DNA from: Vanilla planifolia
Lineage: Eukaryota > Streptophyta > Magnoliopsida > Asparagales > Orchidaceae
DNA: 64,000 bases
Reading direction: 5' to 3'
NCBI GenBank assembly: GCA_023846275.1
Contig: JAIUJO010000164.1
Span: 496,001-560,000, forward strand
The translations under genes were made by a program, and so were the position numbers. The notes below the pieces were generated by a model, which did not search any database, was not told where the DNA came from, and saw nothing but the letters and a program-made list of their open reading frames with translations. Shown here piece after piece: positions 27,501-40,495 of this stretch. The first letter of the stretch is position 1. Every line of letters starts with the position of its first letter.

Positions 27501-30500
27501 AATGTCTCATCTCAACTATAACATATATTTATTTCATATTAAAATAATAGTTTTTTATTATTATGATTGATAAAATTGATAATTTAAAATATTCCAAATG
27601 AAGTCAAAATGAGATGAAATAAGCATCATTGGAGACATCTCGAAAGCTATAACAATTTAAATAGCTATTTTTGTATTTAAAATATTTTTTTATTTTTTTG
27701 GTTTGTTTCAGTAGGCTCTTTCATTCATAATTAACTTGGGGATCAAGGAAGATAAACTTGATCTCCTCAGTACATTGGAGTGAAACATTGATAGATAATT
27801 GATATTATTTTAATAAAAGTTTTTATTTGATTTGTTATACTATTATGAAACTCTAATTATCCTTTATTTTACTTTTACATTCCTTACATTTAGTTAAATT
27901 ACACTTCTTAAATTTATCCCATTTCAATTTTCTAATATTTATATATACTTAGTATTAAAAATAATAATTTTTTATTATTTATATTTAATTATTAATAAAC
28001 TCAGAATAATACCAAAAGTGGTCCTTTTTCGAAGAAGCAAATGTTGTTCGACTCAACTGGACTAGCCTTATCTAATTTGCTATTGTTTTTTATTTTTTTT
28101 AATATAATATTATTTTATGGTTTTATAATATATTTTTAGACAAAATCACCTATGTATCTTTCATTGACTTTCATATTCAATTTATCTACTATTTAAAAAA
28201 TTTTATTTGTCTTCTTTGCATTACAATGTAACACTAAATCTCCTCTCATGTCACCTTTACATTACTTGTATGTTATGATGATTATATTTCATTAATTTAT
28301 CATATTTTAACTTTAATATATATATATATATAATATTTTAAAAAGATAATGTATTTTTTTAAATGTATTTACTTTGATAATTCATAATAATTCTAAACAA
28401 AATCTTTGAAGAATAAATCAATGTCACTAGACTCATTTCAATTACTTCAATCTAATAAAATATTTTTTTTCATATTTTTAAAAGTATTGGATCTTTTGAT
28501 GTTTGTGCATTCTTTATAAGACATTTTCTTGGACCTAATTTGATAATCAAAGATGTTTCAATCCATTTTCCTAGTATTTCCAAATGCAATTTTCCTATAT
28601 AATTTATCAAATTTCTTGAAATTGCGTTCTTTCATTTCATTATATTATAATCAAACTCAAAAACCTCTTCTAGTTTGACCTTTCATCACTATTGTTTGCT
28701 TTTATTATTTGGATTCAATTTTATCTTGTTTCTATTATAATTTATGCGTACTTAATATAATAATATTAATTTATTATCATTTATTCTTATTTAATATGAT
28801 AATTAATAAAAATTCTAAGCAAGGTATGATGGAGACAAAGGAAATATCATTGGACTTGCCTCGATAAGCTCTCATGTAATAAGTGTTTAAAATATTTTAT
28901 TTTATCAGGTTTTCAATTTAATGTTATATTTGTTTTTCATACTTGATTTGATGATCTAGGTGTTATAGTTGACCTCTTCAGTATTTTAGAATACAACTTT
29001 CTCATTAACTTATCTCATTTGTTCAAATTGTTTTTTTATTTTCTTAAATAATAATATAACTGTGAAATTCATCGTGTGACATTTACATTACTTTGAAAAA
29101 ATAATTTATTATCATTTATACATGTTTACTTTGGTAATCCATAATAATTCTAAATGAAGCCTAATAGAGATGAAACAAATCTCTTTAGACTTATCATGAT
29201 GTGCTTTCTATTCTTAACTATTTATTTTTATATTTTTAAACACTTTTTATTCAAGGGTTTTGGTATACTTTTTGAGACATTTCAAATTATTTTTAATTTC
29301 GTGTCTAATGATATTTAACTCAATCTCGTTAGTGTCTTCGAATGTAATATTCTTATAAAATTTATCTTATTTGAACTTTAATATACATTTACTTCTTAAA
29401 ATAACAATTTAAAATTATTTATCTTTATTTGCATTGACAATTTATGGTAGTTCTAATGAGGTCCAATCGAGGCTATATAAATGTCATTTTGCCACCATTT
29501 AGGAGACATTATATTTCTATCTAATTTGTTGAATAAGAATGTTACAATTGATCATTTTAGTATCTAGTAATCCTCAGTTTCTCAATAATTTAATGTTTTC
29601 AATTTTTTTAACTTTTATTTGGCTTTATTACTATTTTACTCTAATCCTGCTTTTGTGCCACATTTACATTCCTTTAATTTTTTTATTTTATTGCTATGAT
29701 TTATGCTATTTTAGCAATATTATATATTAATTAAATATTAAAAAAATATTTAATTTTTGTTGAAGTTTATTTTCTATCATAATTTATATAATTTCCTAAT
29801 GAAGTTTGATCAAGGAAAAAAAAATCATTTCACTTATCTTGATGACTTGTATTCCATTAAATATTTTTTTTTCTACATGTTTTATTTTATTAAGTTTTGA
29901 GACTTTTTTCAATATATTTTTATTTCTATCAAATTTAACAATCATGGAATTAGACTTAATCTCCTTTATTTTTGGGAATGTAATTTTTCTAAATAATTTA
30001 TCTCATTTATTAAAGTTTTTTGCTTTATTTAAGGTTTCTTATTATATGTATCCAAATCTTCGTTCATGTCACCTTTGCATCACTTTGATTATCTTATTTT
30101 ACATTACTTTGGTTTATATCATTTTTTTTAATATATATATTTATAGAGTGTTAAAGTAATATTTAATTATTATTTTTTTTTACTTACTTTTTAAATTCAT
30201 TGTTATTCAAAATAAGGGCAAAATAAATAAAACAAATATCAGTAGACTCGTTAAATTAGCTTTAGCCTATTAAATATTTTTTCCTTTTTCTAATTATTTT
30301 TCTTTAGTTTTTTAACTTTTTTGAGGCATTTTAATTCGTAGCTAATTTTCACTTTTATTTATTTATTTTATGATGTAATTCTTAATCCTCATTCATGTTA
30401 CCATTTTATTTCTTTGATTTTGATATGTTATAGTCTCCAAATTGAATTAATTTTAACTTTAATAAAACTTTAACTAATATTAAAATAGGAATTTATTATT

Positions 30501-32290
30501 ATTTATACTTATTTATTTTGGTAATACCACATCTAACTTATCTCGATAAGATTTGCCTAATTTAAAATTTATTTTTATATTTTTTAAGTATTTCATATTC
30601 TATGTCTTTAACATGTTTTATGGTACAATTATTTTGTACATGATCTGAAGATTGATGATGCCACAATTAATTTTTGTAGGATTTTGGAATACAAAATGAG
30701 GTTTGATCATGACAAAAATTTATCATTTTATTCATATTGATGCACTACATCTAATTAAATATTTTTTAATATTTTTAGATATCTTATATTTTAAGATTTT
30801 AGTAGGCATTATGGGATGTTTCGATTTGTATCATATTTGATGATCTAGAATGTTGCTTTCATTCTCATTAGCATATTGGAATGTGACCTTAACATGTATT
30901 TTGTTTGGTTACTTACATTGCTTCGATTTCTCCCACTTAAAACTTAATTTATGTTACTTAATATTGAAATAACAAAATGTTATAACTTATGCTTTTTTAC
31001 TTTTTTCTTATATCTTTTTAGGATTTATGAAATATTTTCATTTGCATTTAAATTAATGAGACAAGACATTTCATTAATCTCCTTAGTATCTCAAAACGTA
31101 ATCTTTTTTATAATTTATCTCCATTATTATTTTGTTGCCTTAACTTCTTTATATTATAATGTAACAAAAAGTCTTCTCCCATGTGACCTATCCACTGCTT
31201 TGATTTTATCTTAAATTATTGTATATGCATATTTAATTTAAAATTTGTGGCAATTCCAATCATTCTTTGGATGAAATGTATAAAAATGTGATTGGACCAA
31301 TCTTGATGATCTTAGTAGGATTAAATATTTATTTTTATAATTGAAAGAATATTATTCTTTTGTTTTTATAATGTTTATAACATATTTCCATTCATACTTG
31401 ATTTGATGAAAAAATTTGTTATACTCAATCTTATTAGTATATTGTAGTATAAGTTTTCTCATACAATTTTTCTCATTTTTAATGTTTTTCTTTTATGTCT
31501 TATATTTCTATGAAACTCGAAACCTCCACTACGATGACCTTTAACATCACAAATTTTTTTTATATTATCTTACTTCATTTTATACAATGTAAACAATACT
31601 ATATAATATCTTATTATTAAAAAAAATAATTTACTATTATTTATGCATATTTACATTCATAATTTGGAATAATTTAAAATAAGATTCAAGAAAGGAGGAG
31701 AAAAGGTCATTGGACATTTCCTAGTTAGAATATCAAACTGAATATTGAATAAATATTTTAAAATATTTTATTTTGTAGGATTTAAGCACGATTTTCTTGT
31801 CATTTTGTTTCATGTCTACTTTGATGATGTAGGATGTTACACTCGATCTTTTTGGTATCATGGAATGCAATATCATTGTACAATTCAATTCATCCAAAAT
31901 TTACACTTTGATCTTGCTATATTATGATGTTACCCTAAATATTCTTTTATCTAAGCTTTACATCATTTTGATTCAGATATATTATGTTATTATTTAGGCA
32001 TATTTATTTTGATAATTTGTCATAATTCAAAACTAAATATGATAAATGATTAGTACTTTTTTATTTTCTAAAATTTTTACATATTTTTCTAGATATTTTT
32101 ATTTGTACCAAATTTAATGACTGAGGATATTACACTCAATCTCCTTACTAACATGTACTACACTTTTCCAATACAATTCATCTTATTCCATAAAAGTTTT
32201 CACTTTAATTTGGTTATATTCTTATGGAGCGCTAACTCCTTAAGTGTTTGACTTTTACATTATTTTCATTTGGTTAAATCTTATTGATCA
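21502..32290 (+). repeat. AT-rich ~415-bp satellite, plus-oriented, longest block
   Basis: About twenty-six diverged monomers in one orientation. The 'aattcatagtaatt' anchor at 21753 is followed by its decayed form 'ggtaatttgtacaaatt' near 22161, about 410 bases on. Further copies of the anchor lie at 23644 and 27227. Several monomers carry internal deletions, so spacing varies. The block breaks off near 32285 in the middle of a monomer, after 'tttggttaaatcttattg', where minus-oriented monomers begin. The open frames of 60-117 residues are rich in Phe, Leu, Ile and Tyr, as expected for AT-rich noise, and none keeps its frame between monomers. Confidence 0.85.
28316..28332. repeat. Short (AT)n microsatellite inside a monomer
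   Basis: A 17-base alternating A/T run after 'ttttaacttta', the same monomer position as the runs at 12014 and 13047. Confidence 0.88.
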
Positions 32291-34694
32291 TGACGTATGA
32301 ATAAAAGTTGTTTTTTAAAGTGTCTCAAAAATAACAGAAAAATATTTAAAAATATGAAAATAATTTTTTAATTAGATAGAAATCGTGGAGATGAGATTAG
32401 CCACATTTGTTTTGTCTCTATCAAACCTCATTTGTTATTTATAACAATTACCAAATCAAAAATAAATAAATAATAATAAAAGACAATTTTATTAATAAAT
32501 AATTTCATAATATTACTAAATTATCAAAAATTTGAAACAATTTAATATGTCTAATTCAATATTAATGTAATTGTCTTCCCAGAGTAGATTTTTAGTTACA
32601 TAGTAATATAATCAAATTAAAATAAAAAAAATTGGAGAAATGACCTAAATTCTGACGAAATGTTGCATTAAAAAACTCTAAGGAGGTCGAGCTAACATCC
32701 TTAATACTCAAATTAGATGCAAATTAGAATATCTCATCTAATATGCTAAAACTATAAAAAATTAAAAACTAAATTATTTAAAAATGAATATTTAATTTGA
32801 TCGGGCTCATCAAGGTGAGTCTAGTGATCATTTTTTCTTTTTCATTGGACCTTGTTAGAATTTTTTTGAATTAATAAAGTAAATGAGCATACGTATTAGT
32901 AAATTATCATTTTAATTATTATGGATGTATTAAAAGAAAAATAAAATAAACTAAAGCAAAGTAATATATTCGTAAAGAAGGCATATAAAATGAAGGAGAA
33001 CTTAGCTAGATAATAATGGAACAAAATTAGTTGTAGAACTTAAAAAAATGAGATAAATTATAGGAAAATATTTATTACATGACACTAGGGAGATTGAGGG
33101 TATAATCCTTCACGAATAAATAAATTAAAAATTAAAAAGTATCATAAGGTAAGCCAAAAACATAGAAAAAATATATTAAAAAAACAAAGGGTCGTGCAAT
33201 ATGATAGAGCTCATTGAGATTAGCCCAATGACTTTTTTTGTCACACGAGAGGAGATAAAAAGTTAGATAGTAATATAACCACAGAAAAGCACAAAATTTT
33301 AATGTACAAATTTAATTATATGAGAAATTTGAATTCCAAAATACTAAAAAAATTATGTATGATATCCTAAATTCTCAAGTAAGGTTCGAATAATAATTTG
33401 TCATAAGCCATGCCATAACACTATAAAATGAAATATTTTTGAATATAAAATTAAATAATTGAATTGATAGAGCTCATTAGGATAACTCCAGCAATGTTTC
33501 CTTCATCATTATAAGACTTCATTTGGAATATAGTGAAGAACTAATGAAAATAATCGTAAATAATAACAAATTATTATTTTTTAAATATGAAAATTTGTAT
33601 TGAATAAAATATGATACAGATTGAAATAATACAATAAAATAAAATCAAAGACATTTGAATGTCACAATAGAGGACAATTAGGGTTATAAATTGTAAAATA
33701 AATAAAGAAATGTTATAAATTGTAAGAAAAGTTGCATTCCAAGATGCTAAGAAGATCAACTACAAAAACCTAGATTATCAAATTAAGTACAAATAAAAAT
33801 GTCTAATAAATCATACTTAAACCATCAAAAAAAATATTTAACAATACAAAATTGAAATTTACATAAAGCTCATAGGGATGAGTCTAATGAAGTTTGTTCT
33901 ATCTCAAACAACCCTTTTTAGGAATTCCATTGACTTACTAAAAAAATGAGATAAATAAAAAGTAATGTAGAATAACCAAATCAAACAGATATAAATCACA
34001 CATCAAAAGAGACTAGATGTACATAGTAATATAGTTAAAATTAATAAAAATATTTGAGAAAGTTGGATATATTGCTTGATAAAACTACATTCGAAGATAC
34101 AAGTGAGAACTACCATAATGTCCTCAACAATCATATAAGGTATGAAAGAAATATGTCAAAATATTAAATAATAAAATTTAAAAAAATTATATAAAATAAA
34201 TATTTCATTATGCAAATGACATCAATATAAAGGTCAAATATGAGGAGATTAAGAGTTTTGTTGCAATATAAAAAATCAAACCCAAAAATTTGATGAAATT
34301 ATATGAATTATTTAAAAAAATTAGATTCTAGGATACTATTGGGATCAAGTGTTACATCCTAAATCATCAAATTAGCTACAAATCAAAATTAATAATAAAG
34401 CATCCTGAACCCTTACAAAATTAAATATTAAAAATTTAAAGAATAAACATTTATTTGGAAAGTACTTATCAGAACTTGTCTAACAATCTTTTTTAAATAT
34501 TAAGTAAATTTATATCATAAAAAAATGGGATAAATAGATGAAATATCTATAAAAAAATAAAAGTGATGTCAAGACCACATGAGATGAGATTTAGAGTTAC
34601 AAAGTAATATAACAAAATCCAAAAAAAATTTAAAGAATTGAGATAAAATACATAGAAAGTGGTACTTCAAGATATCAATAAAATCATGAAATTT
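32291..34694 (-). repeat. AT-rich satellite, minus-oriented island
   Basis: About six monomers in the reverse orientation inside a plus-oriented array. The reversed landmark 'taacatcctt' or a variant lies near 32692, 33097, 33356, 33764, 34120 and 34352. At the left edge, plus-strand sequence stops and 'gaataaaagttg...tgtctcaaaaataac' begins, the reverse complement of the 'gagacatttt...cat' part of the monomer. At the right edge the reversed monomer is cut after 'aagatatcaataaaatca' and plus sequence resumes with 'ttcatacctattttt'. An inversion, or recombination between inverted units, could produce this. No gene is visible. Confidence 0.75.
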
Positions 34695-37600
34695 CAAATT
34701 CATACCTATTTTTATTTGGATACATTAGACTAAAATTCTAATTCTACTCTCAGAAGACCTTCACAACACTAAGAGTGGCTTATATTACATTATTATAATT
34801 GAACTAATTTCATTATTAATATATATTTTCTTTGTATTAAAATAATATTTTATAATAATTTACGTTTTTTAAATTTTTAAATTCGTAGTGATGCTGAACA
34901 AGGTGTGATTAGAAAAAATAAATATCATTTTACTCTTCTTGGTGAGCTCTATTTAATAAGTTATTTATTTTAAATTTTTAAAATCTTTTATTTTCTATAT
35001 TTTTTTGTATATTTTATGGGATACCTCAATTTTTATGTTATTTAGGAATCAAGAATGTTACACTAGACCTCTTTAAAATCTTGAAAGCAAAGTTGTAAGA
35101 TTTATCTCATTTCTTCAATGTTTTTTTCTTTGATTTAATTATATTGTTTGGTAACTCCAAATCCATTCTCGTGTAACTATTAACATCACTTTGATTTTGT
35201 ACTATTACATTATTTTAACTTATCTTATTTCAAATTTAATACCTATTCATTTAATATTAAAATAATAATTTATTATTAGTTATTCTTATTTAATGGGGAT
35301 AATTCTTATAAATCCTAATGTGGTCTACTCCTAGTAATTTCAAACAAGGTTAGATCAACATGAAAAAAATATTGTTAAACCCATCTTAGTGAGCACTATG
35401 TAACTAAATCTTTATTTGATATTTTTAAATATTTTTTTCTTAGATTCATGCTTTGTTTGTGAGTTATTTCTATTTGTACTCTATTTTTTGATCGAAGAAG
35501 TTACACTTAATCAGCCCATCATCTTGGAATGCAACTTTCCTATACAATGTACCTCATTTCTTCAAATATTTTGCTTTGATTTTCATATATTACTTTGTAT
35601 CTCTAAATTTCCTCTAATGTGACATTCACTTTCTTTATCTCATTAAATTTTATTTTTATTTATGCTTATCTACTTTAGTAATTTTCATTAACACCAATCA
35701 AGGTTTGATTAAGACAAACAACTTGTTGATGAACCCATCTAGAAAACCTCTATGTAACTAAATATTAATTATTATGTTTTAAGCATTTTATTTTAATGTC
35801 TTTCGATATATTTCTATGGATATTTCCATTAATTATTGAGGATGTTGCACTCGATCTCCTTAGTATCTTTGAAAACAATTTTCTCATAAAATTTGTCACT
35901 TTTCCAAATTTTTTGCTTTTATTTCATGACATTGTTAGTGAACTCTGAATTTTTTGTTATGTGATCTTTACACTGCTTTTAATTTGTTATATTACATGAC
36001 ATTGATTTATCCTATTTTAGTTTTAATAAATACTTATTTAAAATTGAAATAATAATTTTTTGTTATTTTTGTTTATTTTGTTTGGTAATCCATAGTAAAT
36101 ATTTTATTTTCTATTATTTTGCTATATTTTATTGGACATTTTGAATATTGCCTAATTTCATGATAAAGGAAGTGACCTTTACATTATTTTGATCTGCTTA
36201 TATTCAACTTTTTAAACTCATCACATCTCAACTCATTATATGTTTAAATAATTTTAAAATAATAAATTATTATTACTTATGGTTATTTACCTTTTATAGT
36301 TTATAGTAATTCTAAAAAGGGTCTAACAAAGATAAAAAAAACCATTGAACTCTCCTTCATTAAACATTTTGATTTGTACCAAATTTGATGATTGATGATG
36401 TTAAGCTCAAAGTTCTTGGAGCCTTGTGTTGTAATTTTCCAATACAACTTATCCTATTTTTTTTAATTTTTACTTTGATTTTGTTATATTATTATGTAAT
36501 TCTAATTACCCTCTAATATGAATTTTATAATTGTTTCGATTTTGTTATAAATATAGCTTCAATTAATATCATTTAAACTTTAATATATATTTACATAATA
36601 TTAAAAGTAGTAGTTTATTATTATTTAAGCTTATTCATTTAGATAATTCACAAAATAATCTCAATGAGCTCTATCCAATTAAATAATAATTTTTATATTT
36701 CAAATTATTTTATTTTCTATGATTTTGGCACTTCTAATGTGAAAATTTTAGTGATGTTTTATTTGACAATCGAGGATGTTACACTTGAACTTCTTAGTAT
36801 CATGGAATGTAATGTCTTTAAAAATATTGCATAAATTATTCAAATGCTTTACTTTTATTTGGTTATATTACTTTAAAACTCTAATTCTCTTCTCTTTATA
36901 AACTTTACAACACTTTGATTTTATTATATTAAATAACTTTAACTTATCTCATTTTAGCTTTAAGATATATTTACTTAAAATTAATATAATAATTTTTACT
37001 TCTTTTTTATTATCTATGATAATTTACTATAATTCCTAATGAGATGTAATAGAGTTAACTTAAAGATAATTGAACATTCCTTCATTTCTTTTACATTAAA
37101 TTTTTTTTTTTTTTTAATATTGTTTTATTTTTTAGTATTTATAATAGGAGTTATTAGACATTTTACTTCATGATTTTTTTAATAATCAAAGATATTACAT
37201 TAGATCTCCTTATTATCTTGAAATGTATTTTTCTTAGTACAACTTACTCCCTTTTTTTCAAACTTTTTCTTTATATAGTAAAATTACTAAGAAACCCCCT
37301 AAATCTCCACTTTTGTCTCCTATGCATCAATATTAACATGTATTGTTAATTGCTTCACTTTATCTTATTTTCTCTTTAATATTTATTTATTTAATATTAA
37401 AATAATAAGTTATTTATTTTTATGCTTATTTAGTACTTCAATTCATTGAAATTTCAATTGAAATATATTAGAGATAAAACAAACATCATTGGACTCATGT
37501 CGATAAGCTATATCAAGTTAGTGATACATTATGATATTTTTATTTTTTTCTAGGTATTTTGCATGATTTATGAAGAATTTATATTTGTATCTAATTTATT

Positions 37601-38373
37601 AGTTAAGGATGCTATCCCCATTCCCCTTTGCATCTTAGAATGTATGTTTCTCATATAATTTACCTTATTCTTTCAATTTTTTCTCTTTAGTTTAGCATGA
37701 TTATTGTGTAACACTAAATCTCCTCAAGCATGTCCTTTATTTTTCTTTAATTTGTTTGCATTGCATTACTTAAGCTGATTTGGTTTCAAATTTAATTAAT
37801 ATTTACCTTATATTAAAAAAATTATTAGTATTTTTGCTTATTTAATTTAAAAAGCAAAAGTAATTCCAAATAAGGTCAGATAAAAGTTGAAACAAACCCC
37901 TCCCAGTCATCTAGATGAGCTATAACCAATTAAATATTTATTTATTATATTTTTGAGTATTTTTTTCAATGGTTGTGACATAAGTTTAAATTTGTACATC
38001 ATTCAACCTTTTTAATATCATGGAATAAAACTTTTACATAAAATTTGTATCATTTCTTCAATTTTTTCTTTTATTTGGTTATATTATCATAAAATTTGTA
38101 TTACTTTGATTTTATTATATTACAATGAATCAATTTATCTCTTTTTAAATTTAATATATATTAGCTTAATACCCAATTAGTAATTTATAATTATTTATTT
38201 TTATTTAATATAATGGAATGCAAATTTTCGAAATAATTTATCTAATTTTTCAATTTTTTATATACAAATATATTGTTATGAAACTCTAATTCTCTCCTTG
38301 TGTGACCCTTACATCACTTTGATTTTCTTATATCCTACAACTTAAATTTATCTCATTATGACTTCATTATTTA
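34695..38373 (+). repeat. AT-rich satellite, plus-oriented, left of LTR copy 3
   Basis: About nine monomers in the plus orientation. From about 36040 this block is a paralogous copy of 4605-7110: the odd junction 'aatccatagtaaatatttta' at 36087 is identical to that at 4651, and the same monomers follow in order. Near 36175 this copy lacks about 120 bases present at 4728-4850: the offset to the first copy falls from 31436 to 31317. A T15 run lies at 37101-37115. No gene is visible. Confidence 0.8.
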
Positions 38374-38391
38374 TCATCAAAATGTGGAGAT
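38374..38391 (+). other. Polypurine-tract-like stretch before LTR copy 3
   Basis: The bases 'tcatcaaaatgtggagat' directly precede TGTTAAG, as at 7111, with one G to T change in the purine run. It is either the plus-strand primer site of an LTR element or a chance A-rich match that was duplicated with the block. Confidence 0.5.
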
Positions 38392-40495
38392 TGTTAAGTC
38401 ACCATTGTGTTTGATAAGTCAAGCATTAAATATTTAGTATTTGTTTCTAATTAACTTGTTTAGAGTGAAATAGGTTTACATATAAAGAACAGGCATGCAC
38501 ATGCACTTTTGAATATGGTGACTATAGATATGTAAAGTATCTTGGAGTATTCAATAAACTTCAAGGATTAAAGACATGTACATGAAATTTGAAAATTTTT
38601 TCTTTCTATACTAAAAAAAATGTTAACATGCTGATTACAATGCACATCTCCATTCTTCTCACTTTGAAATCTTAACTCAAGCATCTAATTGTTTAATCAT
38701 CTCCTTGTTTTACAAAATGTATAGGATTTTAGTTTTTCAATAATTTAATTCTTCCAAATCCTACTTACACCATTTGCTAATTTACGAAATATAAGATTAT
38801 ATTTTTCAATCATTTTTTTAATTAAATCTTACTAATATGACCACACAAAATTTTATGTCAAACTAATTGTTGAACTTTGACTAAATTTAAAAAAATAATT
38901 TTGTTGAATATTTTAAAACTAAAAAATTACCTTAAGTTACATCCTAAGCATGTGCCTAGGTGCAATCTCTCAAGTCTGCCAAGCTTGAACAAGCACATGC
39001 AAAGCTCTAGTCAATAGGCAGGTGGAACAAAATCTAGTTGAGAATAATCTTAGCAACTATGCATAACGATCGAGCTGGGCTAAACTCGAATTATGTGAAT
39101 GAGTTGTGGGTCTAATCCTTCATCATGATTAACCTATAAAGCATATGAGTGTCATAGGTGATGAATTCTTAAGCACACAAGGAGGGTGCCAACTCTATAT
39201 AATGGCATGAAATACGGCCCTATGAAATCCATCTAAATTAAAAAAACTTTTAATAGTTTGTAATGTAGAGCTACTATTTTTCATATCGTAGAGCCTAAAA
39301 AAAGCATAAATCATCACCATCTAATCGTACGTCAGATGGTGAAAAGTTGACCTGCATATATGTACACTCTCAAGCCTCGAATGTTGACGATAAGTTTCAT
39401 TTGTTTTAAATAGCTGGTCTAGATTTATTCCATCTTGTTTCATTTGTTTTATGTTTAATTTGATTGGTTTAGATCTCTCTAATTTAAATCCTATGATCAA
39501 AATCTCACCCAACTTGGCCGAATAGGTCACATCAATTCCATCATGATGTAACCATCCATAACTTATCCACTTTTACATCCTTTTATCTGAGAGTCTAGAA
39601 TCACTCTAATTAGATCAAATGGTCCTAGTTTATCCCTCTTAATGGCTAATTAATTAGCCATTTTGTGTGCTATTACATGCAACCTTTTGGGAATACTTTG
39701 TAAGTCATTTGGAAAAGCTTATTGTGTTGTTTGGTGGAACTTCTTAAATAGCTTTTGCTTAACTTTGTGATAGCTATAACAAAATTTTTTTATATAAATG
39801 TAACCTTTATTCATGAAATAAAGAATGAATATGAACAAAATTTTAACATCTCAAAAAAGGCTACATCGTATTCTACTGGTGTAAATTTCCTAGTAGTAGT
39901 TATGACGTACTATTAGTCTAAATTCTAAATTCTTTAAGCTAAGTCTAAACCTTCCATGATTTTTTTCTGAGTTCTCTTCATAATTTTGAGCTCTTATTAC
40001 CTTTCTATATTAATCAACATGAATAAGAAAATTTTTATATTTTTTTTAGAAATTAATTTCTTGCTATATTTTTATTTTTCCTTTGGGTTAGGAGGACTGA
40101 CAATTACAAAAGCCCAAGTTCAATTTGATCTTATAAAAAGTTGTGCTTATGATGAGCTTACAAAAGCCCAGGTTATAATTGAACCCACAAAAAAATAGCA
40201 GATCGGAGGTTAATCGTAGGAAAAAAAATCCCAAGTTGGTCAGAAATAAAATATAAAGAAAAACCTCAAGTTGTAACACTTTTAGCATAGAAGTTTTTCT
40301 TGACTTTGGTTGGGATGCATACAAGTTCCAGTATGAATCGAACCACTTCAAACTTCTATGTACTATTTAAAAATTTATTTTTATTTTTATTTTTTATTTT
40401 AAAAATTATAAATTAACATATTTATAAATCAAAGTTTTTTATGAACTTAAAATTCTTTTATAATGGATATTTAAAAAATAAATACAATGTTCAAA
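38392..40495 (+). mobile_element. LTR-like module, copy 3 (non-coding, ~2.1 kb)
   Basis: This is the closest relative of copy 1, sharing 'tgttaagtca', 'cattgtgtttgat', 'gtttacatataaagaac' (38470), 'cgatcgagctgggctaaact' (39067), 'tagagcctaaaaaaagcat' (39289), 'gggttaggagg' (40085) and 'cagatcggaggt' (40199). It also has 'ctctatataatgg' near 39192, which could serve as a TATA box, though copy 1 does not keep it. Compared with copy 1 it carries about 75 extra bases at 40286-40360. It ends 'aaaaatattttaaaaaacac', running straight into CA-rich DNA at the place where copy 2 continues with unique sequence. The short frames 39321-39530, 39986-40198 and 40088-40351 show no domain and are not conserved as frames in copy 1. 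Confidence 0.6.
40286..40360. repeat. 75-bp segment with 11-bp perfect inverted ends
   Basis: The segment begins CATAGAAGTTT and ends AAACTTCTATG, exact reverse complements, so it can fold into a stem with a loop of about 53 bases. Copy 1 joins 'cacttttag' directly to 'gtactattt' at this place, which looks like an empty site. Copy 2, however, has a diverged counterpart ('aatggagttctttcc...cttaatgttcta'), so a deletion in copy 1 is at least as likely as a small MITE insertion in copy 3. Confidence 0.5.

Noticed and set aside
29806-30159. A 117-residue hydrophobic frame in the satellite
   Set aside because: Phe, Leu, Ile and Tyr richness follows from T-rich DNA. The frame spans parts of satellite monomers that are broken in neighbouring copies.
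40088-40351. A minus-strand frame with two 'NLGF' phrases in LTR copy 3
   Set aside because: The internal similarity reflects a short DNA repeat ('acaaaagcccaagtt', 'acaaaagcccaggtt'). No retrotransposon domain is seen and copy 1 does not keep the frame.
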